Shown: positions 1 to 9,888, counted from the first letter of the stretch. The stretch is 37,493 bases of DNA from Carex sylvatica (GCA_964058845.1 CAXKVR010000589.1:1-37493), one strand, 5' to 3'. The notes: a model not told the origin generated them from the sequence alone. Program-made: numbers and translations.

Positions 1-453
1 TATAATATTTGCAATATTATGCCTAACAAATATTAACAAAATTGTGTTGAAATTTATTCATGTAATTTCAAATGCCTTATTAGTTCCCTCCAATCTCTCA
101 ATTAATTAATAATTATCAATAAAAATGAATATTATTATTAAAATAACAAGTTATTTTCTATGCAAATTAAGTACTAGTGGAAGTTATTAAACGATCTCGT
201 TTTTTTTTTAGCTCTCAATTCTTAAAAAGTCTTAAAAAATTGGGAACAAAACAATATTATATATTACCCGGAAGCATCTTGTCATGCTTTTGTCTCCTTA
301 TCTAAATGATATTTTTTGTGAGATTTCATTTACAATGTAACTAATATCAACCCAGGCTTGAAAGAGATATTTAATCCAGGCCGAACATTATATTTATCAT
401 CACAAATTAGTCGGCCTTTATATCCTATCCATGTCAGACTCGTTTGTATTTTC
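1..453. other. AT-rich intergenic DNA, no gene seen
   Basis: No open frame, RNA gene or well-bounded repeat that I can support. Short TCGGCCTT-type words near 360-420 recall the interior of the neighbouring hAT MITE but have no clear ends. Confidence 0.6.
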
Positions 454-607
454 CAGCGTTGCAAATTAGTTGTTGACAGTGATCAAATCGTTATGATTTT
501 TTTTAATTAATCGGATAATTACTTCCGAATATAACTAATTATTTTCAATTAATTGTTTGACGGTATCTTATCTGTTCGACAACCGCATAGCGTTATTTAC
601 AACACTG
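454..607. mobile_element. hAT-type MITE (CAGYGTTGTAAAT family)
   Basis: Begins CAGCGTTGCAAATTA and ends GTTATTTACAACACTG, imperfect inverted repeats. It is flanked by gtattttc (446-453) and gtattttt (608-615), a 7/8 target duplication. The interior has the TAATCGG/CCGATTA motifs shared with 11089-11489, 32600-32772 and the tandem array at 9889-10580. Confidence 0.8.
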
Positions 608-615
608 GTATTTTT

Positions 616-1219
616 CAACCGGCATTGGATTCGAGTCCATCCAATATCCTGTTCAATCCATGTCAAGATTCGTGCTAATCGATTAAATATAAACCTTTGA
701 CAAGGTAATGATATGGTATAAGCCATATTATTGTCTGTTTAGTGTTTACAATGCTTAATGAATGCATATATTTGGATGATTTATGCAACCATGTCATATG
801 CTCAGGGGATGGAATAAAAAAAAATATATTGAGGATGCTAAACCATATAAATACTAAGTGGAGTTCTAACTACTAAGCTATAACTATACAATTAATATTT
901 TATGAGAGGACTAAATCATATAAATGCTTCTAAAAATTATAATATATAAAGGGTAAAATTGCTAATGTCTATTTAATGGTCCAAGATCATAGATATTGAT
1001 AAATCGAACTCCCATTTATTTGTTGAATAGAAAAATTCAAGGAAAATATCATAGTTATTATTAAAAAGAAAATATTTGAAAAAACCCATATACGACGAAT
1101 ATTTTTTAATACTGTCGGAATAAGTAAAAGTCCAAGCCTTATGGATATCAAAACTGTAAGTGAAAGAAAAGGTATTATTCATGCGTATTGATATATATGT
1201 TCCATAAGATATTATGTTG
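616..1219. other. AT-rich intergenic DNA, no gene seen
   Basis: An open frame of about 100 codons on the minus strand (973-1278) runs into the SINE. Its composition is low-complexity (Phe, Ser, Tyr, Asn) and it has no recognisable domain, so I do not call it a gene. Confidence 0.6.
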
Positions 1220-1234
1220 CTTATGTTACATTTT

Positions 1235-1384
1235 TTTTTAAATGAAAGGTGGAGGTCTAACCTACCAGTTTTTTTCAAATTTCTATTTATATTACAAATT
1301 ATTTCCCTACTTAATGGATTTCGAACCGATAACTTTACATATGAAAACTATGTATCTTTGCCACTAGACTAAAGACTGGTTCTT
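1235..1384 (-). mobile_element. tRNA-derived SINE with 15-bp target duplication
   Basis: Read on the minus strand, the head carries a pol III A-box-like segment (AGTCTAGTGGCAAAG) and a B-box-like GGTTCGAAATCC (1316-1327). It ends in a short A-run (T-run at 1231-1239 on the plus strand). The perfect direct repeat cttatgttacatttt at 1220-1234 and 1385-1399 is the target-site duplication of a retrotransposed element. Its head matches the SINE at 23990-24118 (AGTGGCAAAG, then GGTTCGAA). Confidence 0.85.
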
Positions 1385-1547
1385 CTTATGTTACATTTTA
1401 ACTGTAGTTCAAGCCAATATTAACCAAACTAAATAACAAAGAAGCCCAAAAGAACTCTGACCTGCACCCCTGCGTAGTACCAGTAGTTAAATTTATCATT
1501 AATTTTGGAAAAAAATATGTTTATTAATTGTTAATCCTATCATTCCC

Positions 1548-1751
1548 GGGTCTGGATCCCCTAAAGTAACTCAATTTTTGGGTTTTTGATCGGGACCATC
1601 CGATTCGAATTCGTCGCTCGAGATTGCTTCACGATTTGAATTCATCTCTCGGGATGTGTGCACTCCATTTCGAATAGATTATCGCGGATTCAGATCAAAC
1701 AGTTCCGATTTAAAACTCAAATATTGGATTACTTCACTGGATCTGAATTCA
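1548..1751. mobile_element. Mutator-type MITE, family of 32319-32521
   Basis: Inverted ends share AAGTAACTCAAT: the left is GGGTCTGGATCCCC followed by it, the right ends in GGATCTGAATTC. The whole stretch aligns with 32319-32521, which has a clean 9-bp duplication. No duplication is visible here, so one flank has probably changed. Confidence 0.75.
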
Positions 1752-1755
1752 GGGC

Positions 1756-2078
1756 ATTTGTCATATGTTCTCGGATGGTTCTGACAAGATCGCAGTCTAT
1801 CGACAGGTAGTCCAAAAGATTCTACACAGGATGAGAAACATGCATAGTACCAGTATCTCATATCTGAATTTCAATTCAGAATTACCAGAATCGCACTTCA
1901 GCCTGCTGGCGCTAGGTATTATATCTGTTGCCAGACTGCTGCTTGGAGGGCTTGGATGCTATATATATATATATGTACTGATCTCTCTCTCTAGGTGGAG
2001 ATATTGAAATGTGCCATGTCATTAGCAGTTCTTTCCAAAATATGGAATACTGAAGGTGTTTCTGAAGATAACAAATGA
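1756..2078 (+). pseudogene. Orphan 3' gene fragment of unknown family, two exon-like blocks
   Basis: The open frame from 1765 (FSDGSDKIAVYRQVVQKI...) has balanced amino-acid use and runs to a donor at 1915/1916 (CTAG|GTATT). After a 79-nt gap ending in a pyrimidine-rich tract (CTCTCTCTCTAG), a second block starts at 1995. Joined in phase it reads GGDIEMCHVISSSFQNMEY and stops at 2051-2053. In another frame the second block reads VEILKCAMSLAVLSKIW... and stops at 2076-2078. I do not recognise the protein. No upstream exon is visible, because a MITE ends at 1751. This is most likely the 3' end of a broken or captured gene. Confidence 0.4.
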
Positions 2079-2099
2079 GATATCCTTCTTTGCCATTGG

Positions 2100-2131
2100 C
2101 GATATAAAGATTAATAAAACATTAAACCTTG
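2100..2131. repeat. 32-bp perfect direct duplicate of the NUP43 exon 3 / intron border
   Basis: These 32 bases are identical to 4266-4297, which spans the donor of NUP43 exon 3. The copy sits exactly between the orphan gene fragment and the MITE at 2132-2350. Neither flank continues the match. It looks like a templated filler from break repair. Confidence 0.8.
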
Positions 2132-2350
2132 TTTAATTATTTTAATGAAACAAGCACCACTAATTTGATTTTTATAAAAAATAACTCCACTGATCCTAAA
2201 AATCAGTGGAGAAAAAAAAATAGTTTTAAGAAATCTGCAATCGGTCATTTCTACTTATTCCTCCCTCTGTCGATCCCTAGGATCAGTGGAGCTGTTTTTT
2301 TTTTTATAAAAACGAAATTAATAGTGCTTGTTTCATTATAATAATTAAAA
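2132..2350. mobile_element. MITE with long terminal inverted repeats
   Basis: The left arm starts TTTAATTATTTTAATGAAAC and reads through CAAGCAC to CTCCACTGATCCTA. The right arm is its imperfect reverse complement and ends near 2350. Arms are about 65 bp, with a short unrelated centre. I could not fix a target duplication or superfamily. Confidence 0.75.
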
Positions 2351-2381
2351 TGAATTATATTTTAAAAAAGAAAAAAATTTA

Positions 2382-2680
2382 AAAACGGTATGGATATCCG
2401 ATATCCGAATATCCGTGTAAATAAGGATACTGATATGGTTTTACGTTTCAATTATTAGTATCCGATAGTAGATATATACCATATATTATTCACCATTATA
2501 ATTAGATAAATATTATGAATTTTAATATTTTTTAATATTATTTTAGTAAAATCTGATCTGATCCGGATTCATATCCATCTGATATATCTAATATCCGCTT
2601 CGTATCCGTATCCGAAAAATAAAAAAAAGAATGTAGATATAATTTTACCACTGCTCTGTATCCGCTCCGTTTCACCTCTA
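2382..2680. mobile_element. Second copy of the NUP43-intron hAT MITE, one end lost
   Basis: The reverse complement of this stretch follows the 4990-5362 element through most of its length, including the GGATACGGATACG block, the AT-rich middle and the GGATATTCGGATATC end. The right terminus is intact (TAGAGGTGAAACGG when read inward). The left terminus stops at ACGGTATGG and lacks the outer bases. I see no target duplication. Confidence 0.8.
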
Positions 2681-3120
2681 TCATCAAGCATCCCACGCCA
2701 AGAAAAACAAAAAACAGCTCAACCCAATTCAAATACTTGGCAACCGGTCTAAATTAGAAGAATCGGTCTATATCGGTGAAGACTCGCTTGAGTCGGCCAA
2801 TTCAGCACTATTCAAGTTGGTTTGGTGTTGACCGATTTCAGTGCGACTCAGCCAAATTTGCAGACCACGGTTTGTTCTTATATTATAATTTTTGTTTCAA
2901 TAAGAAAAACATCAGCGGTTATTTGATAATGTGTTTTTGTTGCTGTATCAGTAGATTCAGTACTACATAATTGATAAGGAAGCAAACACATTCTGACCTG
3001 GTTTTAGTTTATATCCTGATTTCTTATTGCCGGAAAATCTCAACATAAAACCTTCAATCAGGCTAGTGACCTTCAATCAGGTCTAAAAAACCCCAACCTT
3101 CTATATTGGTACCATGCAAG

Positions 3121-3318
3121 GAATTCGCATCGTCTCCAATACCTGATTAGAAAATCTTTTACAATTACTAGATCTGGACCGTTCTTTTTAACCTGACACA
3201 AATCTGAAAGCCCAATAATACTGCCCCTATAGTGACCCGAATCCCAAACTGATTGAGATTTAATCTCAAACTGTAAAGTGAGAGTAATCCTCTGCAATAC
3301 CTGAGAGGATATGAACTC
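3121..3318. mobile_element. Mutator-type MITE, GAATTC-GAGGAT family
   Basis: Starts GAATTCGCATCGTCTCC and ends GAGAGGATATGAACTC, imperfect inverted repeats. The 9-bp flanks ccatgcaag (3112-3120) and ccatgtgag (3319-3327) agree at 7 of 9. The interior (TTTTACAATTACTAGATCTGG, ATTTAATCTCAAAC) is shared with 29668-29821, 31919-32086 and 36734-36921. Confidence 0.8.
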
Positions 3319-3327
3319 CCATGTGAG

Positions 3328-3776
3328 TACCTATTTGCTTCTTTCACATTCTTATACATCTTACTGTTAACAAACTGTTTTGCGGTGTTCTTTTCTTCAT
3401 TCATTTAAAGTTTTAAACAGAATTAATTAGAGCAATATGCTGACATGTTTCATAAAACATGCTATCAGGGTTGTTTCAATATCTATGTATCTACACTACG
3501 TAGGCAAACCGCAGCAACCACAGATATAATTCCAAACATGGTTTCCTTTTATGCTACAGCTCTCATTTATACAGATTGCAGTGATACTGATAATGTGACT
3601 AAATCAAATTGGTTTAATTTCATTCCCTAAAATTTAACCATTTTAGCTGAGTCTACTTCACAAATTCATGTCCTATAAAACAACATTGAAAAGCAACCAC
3701 ACTAGCACTTATCCTCCCTAATGAAATAAATTGGGCTTCTCACTCGAAATGTATCAATTGGGATGTTTGAAACTTT
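3328..3776. other. Region downstream of NUP43, probable 3' UTR and spacer
   Basis: The minus-strand NUP43 stop is at 3777-3779, so its 3' UTR must lie here. I cannot choose a poly(A) site with confidence. No other gene is visible. Confidence 0.45.
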
Positions 3777-6050
3777 TCATGACACGTCAATGTCTTCTCT
3801 TCCCCTCGATAAAATGCCAACAGATTCCCACTCCAAGGCGACTATAACATCCTACAAGGGAGAAGCACAAACAAATGTTGTATTAATGCCATTTGATTGA
3901 AGAATATACCATTCTCATGTTATTTTTTTTTTCTTCATACCGATGGGTTTTGAGGATCTATATCAAATGAATTGATGGCACACGGCTCTTCCAGCAATTG
4001 CACTGAGTTCTCATCTGTTGATGTAAAGAAAATAATTAAATGAACTAAAATAGAAGGTTAAAAAGAGAAGAGTGCACTTTGGACACAAGCCACACGTCTC
4101 ATAGAATGTAATTTGGAAAAGATTTATTAGATGACAAAACAGCATTTTTAGACTATATATTTGATCAAAAAAAGGTATTTCATCCCAATACCAAACTGGA
4201 TGTAATAAAGGTAATGTGGTGGTTTTGAAATGGAATATTTTATTTGGTCAACAACACTTCCAACACGATATAAAGATTAATAAAACATTAAACCTTGCTG
4301 GAGAACAGCTAGAAATCCATCTTCAGAGCACATCATTACAGGCAAAACTTTGGTAGAAGAGATTTGAGGGGTAAAAGCATCATACTTCACCTCCCAAACC
4401 TCACTCCCTGAGAGAGGTTGCGACTTTGCCTCAAGTCCAGTTCCTGCAAGTGTGATTGCCTGTTGCTGCCACCGCAGATCCCATGCATACACTGTCCCTG
4501 ATGAGCCTCCCACCTTAAGAATATTTCATAAATAATCAAAAGAAATAAATAGATACCATAAGAGTATGAAATATGGCATTTGGTGCTAAAAAAACAGAAT
4601 CAACGAGCACCATCTAGCTATCTTCACTATGCTTCTTTTGGACAATTATACTGTGTATTTGGTTCAATTTAACCTTTTTGATGTAACAGTAATTACGTTT
4701 GAATAACTTAAGAGGGTTTAAGCAGTTTTTGTGGTACTAAGCATGTAAAAAAGATTAATCAGTGTGCACAAATGAATCACACCAAAAATTGTAAGAAGAT
4801 AAATAATTATACCACACATGTATGCTTTCTTGACGGATGGATGTCTATGGAGTGTATCATACCAGTCACAATTCCACGACCCCTGTACCAAATTTGACTC
4901 TGAATCAATTATTTTTGTAAATTGAATATATACTACATTCGAAAGATAAACTAATGTTAAAATTAACTTAACTATATATGCTTGGCAGTCAGGGGTGAAA
5001 ACGGAGCGGATAGTGGTAAAACCATATCCATATCCCTTTTTTCATTTTCCGGATACGGATACGGAGCGGATATCAGACGCATACGAATACGGGTCCAGAT
5101 CAAATCGGATATAAATTAATATAATATTAAAAAATATTAAAGTTCAAAATATTTATCTAATTATAATGGTGAATAACATAATTTTTTCATAATATATATT
5201 AAAATATATAGTATATATCTACTATTCGGATATGGATTATTGAAACGTAACACCATATCAGCATCCTTATCCAGGCGGATATTCGGATATCATATCCACA
5301 TCTAAGTTTTCGAATACGGATAAAATACGGATCGGATATTATCCATACCGTTTTCACCCCTATTGGCAGTCTATAGTCTACCAAGACTTTTATAATTCAT
5401 GCATTGAATTTCACTTACCAGATACCTTTGAACTGTGCGACAGGCCCTCCAGGCCTTCTCTTATCCCACCACTGGAGACCAGGTCCCACGCCTCCAGTAA
5501 CAAACTCTACTGGAGATCCCCATTTCACAGCAGCATATGCTACCAACCCATCACTTTCGCAAACTCTGAAGTTCTCGACTTTATCTTCACCTAGACGAAC
5601 CAAATTGACCCTGCCATCCTCTCCAGCCGTGACACATTCTCCAGCCGAGCTCGTCTCAACATCAATTGATTGGATCGGACCAGAATGGAATGACTCCTTG
5701 TCAGCAATGGAGATGATCTGTGACTCAATTCTTCCTTCATAGGGGTCGACAGAGAAGAAATGGAGGGAACCAGTTGAGGTGGAGGCAGCGACGAGAGTCG
5801 AATTATTGGTTTGGAAGGAGGTAAGGGAGGTGGCAGGGGAGGGTAGTGGGTGGGAAGAGATGGGGTTGAGGCTAGGGTTAGGGTTTTGAGAGGAGAAAGA
5901 ATGGATCTCTATGGCGGAAGGAGAGAGAACGGACATGGCAGCCAGGCGGTGGAACGGGGAAGCGGAGGGGAGCCAGCGCACGGAGCTAACGGGCTTGGGT
6001 TGTTCGTGGAGGTGGTAGATGAAGCGCCGGTGATCGCCTGAGTGCGCCAT
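3777..6050 (-). CDS. NUP43: Nuclear pore complex protein NUP43 (WD40 repeat), five exons
   Basis: WD40 beta-propeller protein matching plant NUP43, a peripheral subunit of the Y-shaped (Nup107-160) scaffold of the nuclear pore. Exons I can splice in frame: 5419-6050, 4813-4882, 4294-4513, 3941-4014, 3777-3851, all with GT-AG introns. They give 1071 nt, 356 residues, close to the length I recall for the Arabidopsis protein. The start MAHSGDHRRFIYHLHEQPK is the first ATG of the exon. WD-type segments seen include LQWWDKRRPGGPVAQFKG, IHSIDIHPSRKHTCV and GGSSGTVYAWDLRWQQQ. The C-terminus reads DVIVALEWESVGILSRGRED and stops with TGA. Intron 1 contains a hAT MITE (4990-5362). The family call rests on recalled motifs, not on a search. 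The least certain join is exon 1 to exon 2, which gives GIWGRGIV across the junction. Confidence 0.9.
4990..5362. mobile_element. hAT-type MITE in NUP43 intron 1
   Basis: A 373-bp element with near-perfect terminal inverted repeats: CAGGGGTGAAAACGG at the left, and the reverse complement of TAGGGGTGAAAACGG at the right. It is flanked by a perfect 8-bp target duplication, ttggcagt (4982-4989 and 5363-5370), the hAT signature. The interior is a run of GGATA/TATCC motifs and has no coding capacity. A related copy lies at 2382-2680 in the opposite orientation. Confidence 0.92.
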
Positions 6051-6168
6051 TTATGAGTTCTTTTTTAGTATGGGATTGGGATTTGGGAGGAAGAGAGGGT
6101 TTTGGAGTGGTGGTGATGTAGACTGTAGAGTGCGAGTAGTGCAGTAGGGTTTTAGGGTCACACAATTG

Positions 6169-6321
6169 AAACGGACGGTTCAGATTTACTCTCATCCGGT
6201 CGGGATTCGGTATGACAGAAGGGGCAGGATTATTTGTGCTTTGAGATGCGTGCAAAGTTAAAATTTTCATTTTCAGACCGTCCGATTCAATTCTATTCAG
6301 TCAGGTATCTGAGGGGATACG
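6169..6321. mobile_element. MITE copy just upstream of NUP43, family of 14669-14855
   Basis: Shares the order AACGGACGGTTCAGATTTACTC, the ATTATTTGTGCTTTGAGATGCG block, GACCGTCCG and CAGTCAGGTATCTGAGGGGATA with the complete element at 14669-14855. The left terminus is missing. It lies about 120-270 bp upstream of the NUP43 start codon, so in or next to its promoter. Confidence 0.65.
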
Positions 6322-7104
6322 AATTATTTTGTTTTGGTGCTCGCTGTAGAAAATGATCCTGTAGAATCATTTGTTGTATACCATACCGTAGGGGTCAATA
6401 GTGTTGTGCAAACTGTTCGGTCTGGTTCAAAACCCTCCAGTTCAAGAGTCTCTTTGATTTACGGGTCCTTTCGATCCATGGATCCACACGATCCGGATAA
6501 AGTGGTCCAAATCCGTGTCAAGAACTATGGTTCAGACTCACATGTGTTGGTCTGGTTCAATTTTTTTTTTTTTAATCAATTTTTATCTAGTTATTTCTCA
6601 TTCTAAAATTTCTTGAATCTTTTTTTTTTTTTAATCATTCTAACTAGGTACTTTATGTGTAAATTGTTGTTGTTGTTGTTGTTTTCATTAAAAGCACAAA
6701 TGCGTACATTTTCCGTAAAAACACAAATACAAAGAAGAAATTGAAGACCTTGCAGCCAGCACATATCAATTCATGACTGACATCACAAAAGGTGAACATG
6801 CATTCAAAGTTCGACATATTAAGATTTCCATTACTTACAAATTGCATGAAATTAAAATTTCATTGGAGCGGAGGTATAAGAACTCGTCTGAGTTGTTCGT
6901 AGTAGTTACTTGCTGTAATATCGTATTTTCGTATAGATCAGCAGCTATTTTTAATTAATAAACTAATATGGTGGGCATGATGTGGCAGTGTATACTGTCG
7001 GTATACCGTGGCAGATACTAGCTATCGTCGTTAATAGAAAAAACACATTTATGTCAGTATACCCTCGCATATATATAGTCACTATTTACCCTCGTGGATA
7101 CTGT
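6322..7104. other. Intergenic DNA, no gene seen
   Basis: Contains T-runs, a short TTG repeat near 6664-6682 and open frames of 60-90 codons without recognisable domains. A minus-strand stretch at about 6745-6835 (NMSNFECMFTFCDVSHELIC) has exon-like composition and ends at a GT, but it is too short to call. Confidence 0.5.
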
Positions 7105-7460
7105 CAGGGGCAAACCCAGTGTATATGTCTCTCCTGGATTTTGAGTTTTAGTAGTGATCTATCGGTACTAATCGACTTTGCCTTCCTCTGAAAATTTTTT
7201 TACCCCCTCTGAATATTTGATTTGTAATTTGGATTTAATTTAGCATTAAAATCAAAATAAATTTATTGAATTATGATTGGTAATTAGAATTATAAGTTAA
7301 AAAGTCAGAAATTACAAGTCAGAGCATTGAAAAATATAAGTCAAAACATTATTTTTTATCGAGTACCCAATTAGTTAATAAATTTAAATTCGATAAGCTA
7401 TTAAAATCCGATTAAGTATTTTTTTTGCTCTTCCTAACGAAAATTCTAGATCCGCCTCTA
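7105..7460. mobile_element. hAT-type MITE with perfect 8-bp target duplication
   Basis: Begins CAGGGGCAAACCCAG and ends CTAGATCCGCCTCTA. The direct repeat gatactgt (7097-7104 and 7461-7468) is perfect. The AT-rich interior matches the reverse complement of 9108-9435. No coding capacity. Confidence 0.9.
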
Positions 7461-7642
7461 GATACTGTTCTATTCTTGCAATGATGCCTGTGAAATTAAC
7501 AGAAGGACAAAAGCAGTTAGCATTGGCTGCAAAATACAACAGTAATAAAGAAACATTTACATTTGATAGCATAGTTTGATATACGGGAACATATCCTAAC
7601 GAAATCGCTTGAAGCATATCAAATCTAACCCCGATTAACTGA

Positions 7643-7698
7643 TTTTTTTTTTTTTTTTTTTTTTTTGGGGTGGGGGGGGGGGGGGGGGGGGGGGGGGG
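7643..7698. repeat. Homopolymer tract (T)n then (G)n
   Basis: About 24 T followed by about 32 bases that are nearly all G. Such a tract is hard to sequence, so its length may be unreliable. Confidence 0.9.
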
Positions 7699-7829
7699 AA
7701 CCGAGAAAATTATGAATTAAATGTTTTGAATTGTGCCAGGTTAACAGGCAAATAAAATAACAAAAGTAATGTATATAAGTGGAAAAAAAAAAAATGGGTA
7801 CGTAGTGTGTCATTTTTTACTTATTGATA

Positions 7830-8035
7830 TTTATATTTTTTAGAGTTTTTTTACTATTTATTAAGATGGATACGAAAATTTAATGGTCTGAATATATTAA
7901 TTTTGTTAAATACTTAATAAATAGTAAAAAAAAATCGAAAAAAATGTAAAATTTGATATGCAAGCACATTTTAATATATCTATTATGTTGAATGGTTTGG
8001 ATCAACTATTTGAACTTTAAAAATTTTGTAAATAA
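7830..8035. mobile_element. Degraded copy of the GCTCAACATGAT palindromic MITE
   Basis: Shares TTTTACTATTTATTAA, AAATTTGATATGCAAGCACA and TATTATGTTGAATGGTTTGG with the fuller copies at 17452-17737 and 29849-30134. The left arm is eroded. Confidence 0.6.
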
Positions 8036-8178
8036 AGAGTGTAATTCGGTGTCACCAAAAAATATGTAATTGGATCTCTCTTAAATATATATCTGTTACA
8101 ACTTTTAATCAAATTGAAGGGAGTATAATAAGAGAATTTTTTACTTATTGATGTTTTATAGATCTGTTAAAACTATAC

Positions 8179-8263
8179 CTTTCTCATTTTGATATCTGCT
8201 TCCTTCCACTGTGCCCTTCATCCCCAAATTAGGTTCAAGGGGTGAGTACAAATGAGCATTTAC
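8179..8263 (-). pseudogene. Orphan exon-like fragment of unknown family
   Basis: On the minus strand, an acceptor (ACACAG) at 8264-8265 opens an 85-nt block with an uninterrupted frame, VNAHLYSPLEPNLGMKGTVE and on to SRYQNEK. It closes at a donor (AAAG|GTATAG). Splice borders plus balanced codon use suggest an internal exon of a former gene. I do not recognise the protein. It lies downstream, on the same strand, of the EMC2-like fragment at 8739-8799, but I see no reason to place both in one gene. Confidence 0.35.
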
Positions 8264-8502
8264 CTGTGTTAACAACCAATAACTGAAAAATAAAATAAAC
8301 AATGAAAAAATAAATGTAATAAGATATTACAATATTGAGAAGAAAACCATTAAATAGATTAAGAGATAGTTGACAGGTAGAGAAATTAAATGCAATTGAA
8401 CTTTATGTGTCCAAATTTTATTCTCCTCAATTGTTCACATAATAATCTATATATCATTTATTATTGTTACATAGACTAAAAAATTGACCCTAAATAAATT
8501 TA

Positions 8503-8725
8503 TTCTCCGTCACCGAACGACACAGTTATGGCACGGAACTGCACGGCATGTGTTACTGTTCCGTGCCATGATTCGCATGTTGCGTGCTGTGACCACCTCT
8601 TGATCAAAGTCACGACGTATTAATCATGGCACGACGTATTAGTCACGGTACAACACAGATCACTGTTCACTTAATTACGACACAAGATCAAAGTCACGAC
8701 GTATTAGTCATGGCACGACACATTT
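8503..8725. repeat. Degenerate GGCACG/GTCACG repeat block
   Basis: A locally GC-rich block of short imperfect repeats such as TGGCACGG, TCACGACGTATTA and CCGTGCC in both orientations, very unlike the AT-rich flanks. A longer block of the same kind lies at 30229-30640, sharing TTCCGTGCC, GTGCTGTGACCA and GGCACG words. Confidence 0.75.
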
Positions 8726-8738
8726 TTTCCCACTCTAT

Positions 8739-8799
8739 CTGGTACAATGACGGGTTGGCTAGAATTAACTCCTCGTAATAAAAGGTGGCTTGCTTATAC
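8739..8799 (-). pseudogene. Orphan exon fragment similar to EMC2 (ER membrane complex subunit 2)
   Basis: On the minus strand, an acceptor (CTCTGTTTAG) precedes a frame reading YKQATFYYEELILANP then SLYQ. This resembles the TPR segment of EMC2, a cytosolic subunit of the ER membrane protein insertase, whose plant form as I recall has YKQAAFCYEELIL. Splice phase fits: one base before the Tyr codon completes the previous codon. No other EMC2 exon is visible within 3 kb on either side, and the frame drifts after SLYQ into the repeat block at 8503-8725. I read it as a captured or relict fragment, not a working gene. The family call is from memory of a short motif. Confidence 0.5.
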
Positions 8800-9107
8800 C
8801 TAAACAGAGCGGAGAAAACAAATAAGAAATTATGAGCAAACAGAACGACAAATGCATTCATTGTTGATTTCAAATTGCATGAAAAGTATATGTTCCTGCC
8901 ATCAAAGTGCAAAACAAATATTCTTCGAAATTAAGTGGTCCTTCGAGTTCTCAAATTTTAGCGAGATGGAAGCGAAGTTGTTGTAAACTTTTGTTTCGTA
9001 ACTTCTAAACGCGAAAGTACTACTTTTTCATTTACCAAACCACTTTTTGCCTTTCCTTTTGCTGATGTATGAATTTTTTCTGTCACAGATTTTTGTTGGG
9101 ACGGCGC

Positions 9108-9435
9108 TCGAGGGCGGATTCAGAATTTTCATGAGAAGGAAGCAAAAAAATATCAAATTAATTAGATATTTGATAAAAAATAATATTTTGACTTATATTT
9201 TTTAATACTCGTAATTTTTAATTTTTTAACTTATAATTCTAATTACTAATCATAATTCAAAAATTTATTTTGATTTTAAATGTAAATTTAACTTGAATTA
9301 CGAATCAAATGTTCCAGAGAGGGGTGAATTTTTTTTCAGAGAGAAGCATAATCAATCGGAACCACTAAATCAACACTAAAACTTAAAATTCAGGAGGGGC
9401 GACCGCCCCCACCTGGATACACATGGGTCCACCCT
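9108..9435. mobile_element. hAT-type MITE, inverted copy of 7105-7460
   Basis: The interior is the reverse complement of the 7105 element, including the AATTATAATTCTAATTACTA-type block and GGGTGAATTTTTTTTCAGAG. Flanks gacggcgc (9100-9107) and gacggtgc (9436-9443) agree at 7 of 8. Confidence 0.82.
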
Positions 9436-9443
9436 GACGGTGC

Positions 9444-9888
9444 TGATGGTTTATGTACAGGTCTGCTAATTTATTATTCGGTAAGAATCAAATTGATTGT
9501 TTCTTGGGATTTGTTTGTACTGTGTATGGTCAGAAACTTCTTTTCTGCTGCTGGATTTATAAAGTTGCGATGGGTATAAATCACTACTTTCGGATGGTTC
9601 AAAATTTTTAGATCATGTGATTTTCTATTCATCTAAATATATAGCAAACAAATTCTAAAAAATCTAAAATTTGTTCTAAGTACATTTATCAAAAGAGTTT
9701 TGCACTTTATCAAAAGCTTTTTGGTTCCATGTCTTTGCTCTGGTATTTTCTTTGATGAGACTTTTGATTAATTTTTTTTTTTCTCTATTTTTGTTTATTT
9801 TCTTGACCCTATAGGAGGAGAAGCTGCAAAAGCTTCTACAAGCTAAAAGCATTAAGCTACATGGATTTGAATCTCTGTCTACCTCATT
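9444..9888. other. Intergenic DNA, no gene seen
   Basis: AT-rich. A patch at about 9595-9680 (GATCATGTGATTTTCTATTC) resembles part of the GCTCAACATGAT palindromic MITE but has no ends. Nothing else can be supported. Confidence 0.5.

Noticed and set aside
5404..5742. 112-codon plus-strand open frame
   Set aside because: It is the antisense shadow of NUP43 exon 1.
6653..6847. Short minus-strand frame with exon-like composition (ECMFTFCDVSHELICAGC)
   Set aside because: There is no recognisable domain and no second exon. The evidence is too weak to call a gene fragment.
7625..7813. Proline/lysine-rich minus-strand open frame
   Set aside because: It is produced by the T-run/G-run homopolymer tract.
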